A stretch of 64,000 bases of DNA from JAVJRN01 sp040218415. Its GTDB lineage: Bacteria; Bacteroidota; Bacteroidia; Cytophagales; Cyclobacteriaceae. Both the position numbers and the translations under genes were made by a program. Shown piece after piece: positions 58,773 through 64,000 of the stretch. Each line of letters starts with the position of its first letter. Position 1 is the stretch's first letter. The notes under the pieces are model-generated. The model was not told where the DNA came from. It saw only the letters and a list, made by a program, of their open reading frames with translations, and searched no databases. The DNA lies in NCBI GenBank assembly GCA_040218415.1, contig JAVJRN010000075.1, positions 177,919-241,918 of the forward strand. The letters run 5' to 3'.

Positions 58773-61382
58773 TCAGAGTACAAATCGATAGGAGTATTTG
58801 AGCAAAAAGGTATTAGTCCCTTTGAGATCTGTGAGCTTATTGGTGAGTGTATTGAAGTTATTGTCTTCTTCTAGGTCTGAATAAGAGCCATTATTAGCCC
58901 AAACAAGGAATAGGGTAGAGCCGGGTATATATTCCCATCGAGCGACTAAGTTAGACCTGAACTCAACCAAGTTGAAGTCTGGGTCGTCTAGTTCAAACTG
59001 ACCGTCAAAGGTGTAAGTAGTCTTGGATTCACTCAATGTAATTTGACTTTGCGCTATGTCTATAAAGCGGGCGCTGTAAGTATCCGAAGTTGAATTGTCC
59101 ACCCATTTGAATTGGTCAAATTCAGCCTTGGCAATAAACGGCTGTCCCCAAAACTCCAGTGTGAGATTAGGCGTGATGTTGTAATTCATTCTCATAGACA
59201 TGCTGTACGTTTCCTGAATCACACGACCAAGCAAGTATTGAGTCCCCGACTCTGAACTGAATTGATTGATGTATTGAAGATTATTTCGGTCTTTGCTTAT
59301 TTCTGGAGAAAGTGACAAACTCATAGCATCGATGGGCCGATATCTGATATTGAAGGAATAGTTTGAGCTCTTGGCAAAATTTTGGTTGCGCCAGTTATAG
59401 GAGTTGTTAAATGACATTCGGAGTTTGTTTTGTGGGTTTGTCCCTATCCAATACCCATAATTTGTCCCGCCTGGGTAAATAATGGAAGGACCACCACGCA
59501 AGTCTGCATTGGATATCCTTTGTCCTGAGAAACCTATTTCTTGACCTAACTGCCACAAGTTTAATAGTTCAACGCTACCACTGATTTGACTAGATGAGCT
59601 TGTTTGAACCCCACCGAAATCTATGTTTTGCTCACCGTATAATCGATAATTCTGTGATCTAAAAAAGCGATTTGGAGCAATGACTCTGTACCGCGTAAAA
59701 AACCAGTTATTGATATTGTCAGTCTGCACCAGAAATCCTATGTCATTTAGCGCCAAGCTTGGCGACCGGTAATTTGAGCCAACCGTCCAAGTAAAATTAC
59801 CCGAGCGTTTCCCAATCGCAAAGGTTCCTACTGTACCAGTCAGGGAAGTGCGCGTGGAATCGAGGGTGGTATGTCGGTTGTTGGGTCGCTGGAAGAAACG
59901 CTCAGAGGCAGTCTGAGTCCGATAGATGGCTCCTTGCGAACCATTCACTTGGCTGTACATCCCTCTCAGGATAAATCCATAATTTCTGTTTTTGAAATTA
60001 TGGTCTAAATCAAATCCTCCACTATGTGCATTATCATGGAGTAGTTCTAATCCATTTTCATCATTACCCATCCTGTGGACACTGCTGAAGAAACCACCAA
60101 ATACCGTTTTACCACCGTCAATATCTTGTTGCGCTCGTGCAACGAAGTAGTTGGTATAGGGTTCTACCTTCTCCTTTCTTCTTGCCCCAACCGTGTCGAT
60201 TACTGTGGCAAAAGCCCGGTCAGTAAAACTCTCTAAGATTCCCCATGAAAAGCCTTTGGCATTTTTTCCCGTTAGTTTCGCAGCACCCAATATCCTGGTC
60301 TGGCTAGGCTTGTCCATGTATGCTATATTTTCACCATCTGGCGATCCCTTTGGAGAGCCACCAATTCGCCTTGAATAAAAGAGATTATTGATTCCGCCAC
60401 TTGTTGGGAAAGTAAGGGTGTTGGCTCCCTCAAGGAAAAAGGCTCTTTGCTCTCTAAAGAACAACCGAAAGGCAGAAAGATTGACTCGTGAGGGATCCGC
60501 CTCTACTTGTCCGAAATCAGGATTGACGGTAAGGTCGAGCGTAATATCTGAGGTGATTCCGATTTTGGCATCCACACCAATATTGGTGTTTTGCTCTTTT
60601 CCAGTATTTCTAAAAGGATTCTCTTCTTCCACTGGATATGTTTCAGTTTGTCCTACTACATAGGGCAGGATCTCCAGTTGTTTTTGTGGTTTGATTCCTT
60701 TGATCCCATTCAGTTCGCCAAATAAATGAACCCAGCCAGGGGCAGTCGGATTGATGGGCTGCCAAGTAGAACGCTCCTCATTTCTAAATAATCGTCTCAT
60801 TATTTGAAGTCCCCACGTATGGTTCTCCTTATCGGCAAAGCGTAATTGTGAAAGTGGGATTTTGAATTCGGCAATCCACCCTTGATCATCCACGCTGGTC
60901 TTCAAGTACCAAATGGGATCCCAAGTGGAGTCCCAGTTGTCACCATTGTTGGTGATATACTCATCTCCTTTGACACCTGAAACCGAGGCGCTGAAAGAAA
61001 ATGCTGTTCGCTTATCTGCATAGCTATCTATATTTATTTCCACAAAATCACCCTCAAACCCATCGCGCCTCGACATGCGTTTTACTATTTGATCAGGATC
61101 TGAGTCAAAAGCGCGAATGCCTACGTAAAGGAATTTGGCGTCATATAATATTTTGAATTGAGTGGATTGAGATGGCATCACATTAAATGAAGGAGAATGA
61201 CCTACAAATTCTCCGCCCCAAGCTACCTGCTCCCAGGCTACTTCATCTAATTTTCCATCTATGGCGATTGGAGAACTTGCCCAATCTGTTGTATAAGATT
61301 TGACTGGATGTTCAGAAATCTCTTGGGAAAATGTTTCAAATATATTGGCAATAAAAATGAGAAGGAATGCTGCTTTAAGCAT
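58773..61382 (-). CDS. DUF5916 outer-membrane protein with CBM9-like N-terminal domain
   Basis: 869 residues. A signal peptide ('AFLLIFIANIFETFSQ') is followed by a CBM9-like carbohydrate-binding sandwich (about 32-230, 'IAIDGKLDEVAWEQVAW', 'FKILYDAKFLYVGIRAFDSDPDQI', 'GWIAEFKIPLSQLRF'). The DUF5916 region follows (about 235-869), beginning 'LEILPYVVGQTE' and 'DAKIGITSDITLDLTVNPDFGQVEADPSRVNLS', then 'FFREQRAFFLEGANTL', with repeated long beta strands to the end ('FLLKYSYRFVL'). The second part looks like a large barrel. The family is common in Bacteroidota and lacks a proven role; a surface or outer-membrane function is likely. Confidence 0.9.
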   Translation of the reverse strand: MLKAAFLLIFIANIFETFSQEISEHPVKSYTTDWASSPIAIDGKLDEVAWEQVAWGGEFVGHSPSFNVMPSQSTQFKILYDAKFLYVGIRAFDSDPDQIVKRMSRRDGFEGDFVEINIDSYADKRTAFSFSASVSGVKGDEYITNNGDNWDSTWDPIWYLKTSVDDQGWIAEFKIPLSQLRFADKENHTWGLQIMRRLFRNEERSTWQPINPTAPGWVHLFGELNGIKGIKPQKQLEILPYVVGQTETYPVEEENPFRNTGKEQNTNIGVDAKIGITSDITLDLTVNPDFGQVEADPSRVNLSAFRLFFREQRAFFLEGANTLTFPTSGGINNLFYSRRIGGSPKGSPDGENIAYMDKPSQTRILGAAKLTGKNAKGFSWGILESFTDRAFATVIDTVGARRKEKVEPYTNYFVARAQQDIDGGKTVFGGFFSSVHRMGNDENGLELLHDNAHSGGFDLDHNFKNRNYGFILRGMYSQVNGSQGAIYRTQTASERFFQRPNNRHTTLDSTRTSLTGTVGTFAIGKRSGNFTWTVGSNYRSPSLALNDIGFLVQTDNINNWFFTRYRVIAPNRFFRSQNYRLYGEQNIDFGGVQTSSSSQISGSVELLNLWQLGQEIGFSGQRISNADLRGGPSIIYPGGTNYGYWIGTNPQNKLRMSFNNSYNWRNQNFAKSSNYSFNIRYRPIDAMSLSLSPEISKDRNNLQYINQFSSESGTQYLLGRVIQETYSMSMRMNYNITPNLTLEFWGQPFIAKAEFDQFKWVDNSTSDTYSARFIDIAQSQITLSESKTTYTFDGQFELDDPDFNLVEFRSNLVARWEYIPGSTLFLVWANNGSYSDLEEDNNFNTLTNKLTDLKGTNTFLLKYSYRFVL

Positions 61383-61583
61383 TGAAAGGGCTTAGTGACT
61401 TTTGAAAATAAAATAAGTATACTGTCAAATGAGAGAATGGTTGCAAAATTATGTCAATTCCTCTGTATTGTTTAATGAATAAGTGGCTTTGAAAAGTTAT
61501 AATTCCTTCAGCGGGTAAAAGAATAAAGGGAGGAAGAGTATTTACGTCTGTTCAATAAGATGATACATTTTTGAATCCTTAGG

Positions 61584-62177
61584 CTAGTTATCCATGCCAG
61601 TGTCATATGAGGCGCCATATCTTGTCAAGGATGAATTTACACTTCCATCTTCAGCTATGGTGACTTTATATATTCGATCATACTCACCTTTCTCCTCGAT
61701 TTTAGATACGGGATCACCTCCTAAGAGACCTACCATCTTTGGCGTGGTATTACTATGGCCAACTATTAAATGATTGCCACTTGTCTCCTTAACCTTACTT
61801 GCCAAAGCTTCAAGGTTACTAGGGTCGTATATTTCAATGGTTAACCCAAACTCTTCAGCGACTGGTGCAGCAGTTTCCCGGGTCCTTATATAATCTGAAC
61901 TATGCACATATTTGATATTCGCATTTTTCAGTGTCTTGACAAGCTCCATCGCTCTTTTCTTCCCAGCTTCTGATAGTTCAGGGTCTTTAGAGGAATCAAC
62001 TTTCTCAGCATGTCTTACCAAGAAGACCACCACCGGTTCTTTTTCTCCAGTCGAGTTTTGAGATGATTGTGTACCACAACCGAATTGGATTACGGAGAGA
62101 ATGATTAGAAGTAAAAAGGTTGAAATAGAACGGAAAGGAAGGGTGTGGATTAACATTGTCTGTGTTTGGTGTATCAT
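61584..62177 (-). CDS. Histidine phosphatase-superfamily lipoprotein
   Basis: 197 residues. A lipoprotein signal ends 'LSVIQFGCG' (cysteine about 34; an alternative start at 62156 removes seven residues). Catalytic motifs are 'VFLVRHAEKVD' with the phospho-accepting histidine of RHAE, 'RTRETAAPVAE' and 'HLIVGHSNTTPKMV' with the second histidine. This is the SixA/phosphoglycerate-mutase-like branch, here exported to the periplasm or outer membrane. The substrate is unknown. It stands alone. Confidence 0.9.
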   Translation of the reverse strand: MIHQTQTMLIHTLPFRSISTFLLLIILSVIQFGCGTQSSQNSTGEKEPVVVFLVRHAEKVDSSKDPELSEAGKKRAMELVKTLKNANIKYVHSSDYIRTRETAAPVAEEFGLTIEIYDPSNLEALASKVKETSGNHLIVGHSNTTPKMVGLLGGDPVSKIEEKGEYDRIYKVTIAEDGSVNSSLTRYGASYDTGMDN

Positions 62178-62281
62178 TCTGCTTAAAACTAAAGAATTGG
62201 CGCGATATGCGGTGAAGCTTTTAAACCCGTTGTGAAAACATCCAAATTCCCAACTTGGAAAAAATGAAATTTCAGATCGTA

Positions 62282-62956
62282 TTAACCCTTTCTTACTGCC
62301 ACTACTGTAAAATCATCACCACGAAGCATGGCGAAGTTTTTTGTTAACTCATGAAATGCTGCTTCAAAATCTGCCGCTCTTGACAATTCAATTAACTTTT
62401 GATTCATTGAAGCTTTTCTTGCAGTATAGAAACCATCAGAGCAAAGCAAAATCAGCGCTCCTTGTTCGATATTTTCTTCACTAATATGAAATTTCAAGTT
62501 GTTTTTACCCAGATATTCTGTCAGAGATTGCTTACCTGAGTGCGATACTGTATCATCCTTGCTGATACAATTCACTGTCGCGTGATCCACTTTATATATT
62601 CTAGAATCCCCAATGCTGCACCAACAGAACTGATCTGTTTCATAAGGCCATACCATCACCGATAAAGTGGAGGCCATTCCCATGCATTCTTCTGAAATCT
62701 CAGAGAGTATTTCAATATTGGTATCATTGATACTATCATGGATTCGATCGAGTAAATTATCACTTAGTGCATATTGAAAACTGAATAAAAAATGTTCACA
62801 GGCCATTTCAGAAGCTTTCCAGTCACAGGGCTGTCCGCCAACGCCATCTGCGACTAATGCAACCAGAATTTTCTCTTCATTAAAATCCTTAACTAATAAA
62901 TGGTCTCCGTTTCGAGCTTTTCCAGAATTGGGGATGGTGTAGGAGTGGTGTTGCAT
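62282..62956 (-). CDS. PP2C-family serine/threonine phosphatase
   Basis: 224 residues. A PP2C fold with metal-binding motifs 'RNGDHLLV' (about 16-23), 'VALVADGVGGQPCDWKASE' (about 33-51), 'WCSIGDSRIYKVD' (about 114-126), 'LLCSDGFYTARK' and 'RGDDFTVVAVRKG' at the end. It is cytoplasmic and about the size of PrpC/PppA-type enzymes that oppose Hanks-type kinases; no kinase gene is in the window. The substrate is unknown. Confidence 0.92.
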   Translation of the reverse strand: MQHHSYTIPNSGKARNGDHLLVKDFNEEKILVALVADGVGGQPCDWKASEMACEHFLFSFQYALSDNLLDRIHDSINDTNIEILSEISEECMGMASTLSVMVWPYETDQFCWCSIGDSRIYKVDHATVNCISKDDTVSHSGKQSLTEYLGKNNLKFHISEENIEQGALILLCSDGFYTARKASMNQKLIELSRAADFEAAFHELTKNFAMLRGDDFTVVAVRKG

Positions 62957-63048
62957 GGCTATTTCTTGTGATTTTAGATTTAATTTAGCTTATAACTTAT
63001 TGTTGTTTTCAATGTGGGTGTTTTTCAACTTTTTGACGAACCTTGTAA

Positions 63049-63080
63049 TAAAAAACGACTATGCATTTCGCATAGTCGTT
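63049..63080 (-). terminator. Terminator of the cadherin-like T9SS protein gene
   Basis: Plus-strand bases ACGACTATGC (63055-63064) and GCATAGTCGT (63070-63079) form a perfect stem with a 5-nt loop; the A-run at about 63049-63055 is the U-tail on the minus strand. Confidence 0.9.
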
Positions 63081-63105
63081 GTGGTTTTAGGGCGGTAAAA
63101 AGACT

Positions 63106-64000
63106 TTAATGTTTGACCATAACCTTACCAGCATTTATCCAATTTCCATCCGAATTAAGCATGAGTAGGTAAATTCCAGAAGGTATTTTATCTACGTAGA
63201 TCTCTTCATTTTGCTTGATGATGGACAAACGTTTTACAGTTACACCATGCATATCAATCAGTTTGGCCTCTTTGATTTCCGAAGGAAGCCCACTAATTGT
63301 AAAGTGCGAACTAACAGGATTGGGATGTATCACCAGATCTGATAGTTCTTTTACTGACAAAACAAATATTACTTCAATGTTGAAGGTATCTGATATGCTG
63401 GCTCCTTCACTATCTGTAGCAGTAACTACAACATCAAAACTACCTTCATCAAAAATTTGAGGAATGCCTAGAAAGTTCATGGTATTAAAATTAAAACCGA
63501 GCCATGATGGGAGAGGCGAATTATCAATAAGTCTTGCCCTAATTGTTAATTGATCACCTTGATCTATATCTAAAAAGGTGCTTGGATCAAGCAAATAATC
63601 GAATTGTTCTAAGGCAGTTGCCGTTTGATCCACTAATTCGACACCCAAAGTCGGCGCATCATTGATATTTATCACTTCGATAGAAAACTCATCAAAAACA
63701 CTAGCCCCCGATAAGTCAGTGGCCATGAATCGAAAATGGAGAATACCTACTTCGTCATTGGAAGGTACTCCACTGAATGTAAGCGTTAATTCATCGAAAT
63801 TCAGCCAGTTAGGTAACGGGTTTTCATTCGTTAAGCTCAGCGTATAGCTGAGCTGATCACCCGCATCTTCATCGGCAAAAACATCGTTCCCTATCTGGAA
63901 GCTAAAAGCTTCATCTTCATTGGTGGTTTGATCAGGTATAGCATTCGCCACCGTTGGGGCATCATTTACATTGATGACTTCCAGCGTAAAATCAGTGGAG
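63106..64000 (-). CDS. Cadherin/putative-Ig repeat surface protein with T9SS domain, N-terminus outside window
   Basis: C-terminal 298 codons of a larger gene whose frame is open through base 64000; an internal GTG near 63951 is not a likely start. Two complete dystroglycan-type cadherin-like repeats are present ('PDQTTNEDEAFSFQIGNDVFADEDAGDQLSYTLSL', 'LPNWLNFDELTLTFSGVPSNDEVGILHFRFMATD', then the same layout with 'LPSWLGFNFNTMNFLGIP'). Each is linked by 'INDAPTL'-type motifs that usually bind calcium. Another repeat begins at the window edge ('FTLEVINVNDAPTV'). The end is a type A T9SS domain ('VIHPNPVSSHFTI … GIYLLMLNSDGNWINAGKVMV'). Likely a large cell-surface adhesin. Confidence 0.9.
   Translation of the reverse strand, partial: STDFTLEVINVNDAPTVANAIPDQTTNEDEAFSFQIGNDVFADEDAGDQLSYTLSLTNENPLPNWLNFDELTLTFSGVPSNDEVGILHFRFMATDLSGASVFDEFSIEVININDAPTLGVELVDQTATALEQFDYLLDPSTFLDIDQGDQLTIRARLIDNSPLPSWLGFNFNTMNFLGIPQIFDEGSFDVVVTATDSEGASISDTFNIEVIFVLSVKELSDLVIHPNPVSSHFTISGLPSEIKEAKLIDMHGVTVKRLSIIKQNEEIYVDKIPSGIYLLMLNSDGNWINAGKVMVKH

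Overview
The window looks like a chromosomal segment of a marine or algal-polysaccharide-degrading member of the Bacteroidota, most likely Cytophagales. This rests on SusC/SusD pairs, a hybrid two-component system (HTCS) regulator, type IX secretion (T9SS) C-terminal sorting domains, a HYC_CC_PP-type copper operon, a Bacteroidota-style SUF operon, short intergenic U-tailed hairpins and weak Shine-Dalgarno signals. No rRNA, tRNA, CRISPR array, integrase or transposase was seen.

Layout. (a) 1-12.2 kb: end of a polysaccharide utilisation locus (PUL) with the SusC C-terminus, SusD, a GH128-like glycanase with a T9SS tail, a lipoprotein sulfatase and a large GH2 beta-galactosidase. A T9SS-sorted secreted protein and a 54-residue PID-CTERM-like micro-protein follow. 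(b) 12.5-14.5 kb: a Nudix-type (NrtR/AraR-like) regulator divergent from galK, with a perfect 29-bp palindrome between them. (c) 14.5-23.6 kb: housekeeping and accessory genes (thioesterase, DUF2237, CIA30, S41 protease, acyl-CoA desaturase), the tyrosine-catabolic cluster hmgA-marR-hppD, and a structured intergenic element. (d) 23.8-29.8 kb: sufBCDSE-sufT plus a bacilliredoxin. (e) 30-37.7 kb: GNAT, DUF4287/DUF5655, a DEAD-box helicase, a four-gene copper operon, DUF1801 and ogt. (f) 37.7-40.3 kb: a repeat-rich cassette. (g) 40.3-56.5 kb: a galactan PUL (GH2, surface lipoprotein, HTCS, SusC, SusD, two GH53 endo-beta-1,4-galactanases, SGNH hydrolase). (h) 56.5-64 kb: another palindromic-repeat cluster, an NAD(P)-binding protein, an HPF/RaiA-like protein, a DUF5916 protein, a histidine phosphatase, a PP2C phosphatase and a truncated cadherin-like T9SS protein.

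How the genes work together. The two PULs probably both deliver galactose. Surface GH53 (and perhaps GH128) enzymes cut polymer, SusC/D pairs import oligosaccharides, GH2 enzymes and the sulfatase finish them in the periplasm, and galK, probably controlled by the adjacent Nudix regulator, phosphorylates galactose.

The most unusual structure is the cassette at 37,756-40,250. It is bounded by a perfect 59-bp direct repeat, the left copy carrying the end of ogt and the right copy the end of the convergent GH2 gene. Collapsing the two copies restores two intact convergent genes overlapping by 4 bp at their stops, so the 2.5 kb looks like an insertion with a long target duplication. Inside are three clusters of palindromic repeats (a fourth lies at 56.5 kb), a single-domain GIY-YIG nuclease bracketed by two of them, an unrecognised 155-residue protein of more GC-rich composition, and a 12-unit, 21-bp tandem array. 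It may be a nuclease-plus-palindrome mobile system analogous to RAYT/REP elements; mobility is inference from sequence layout only.
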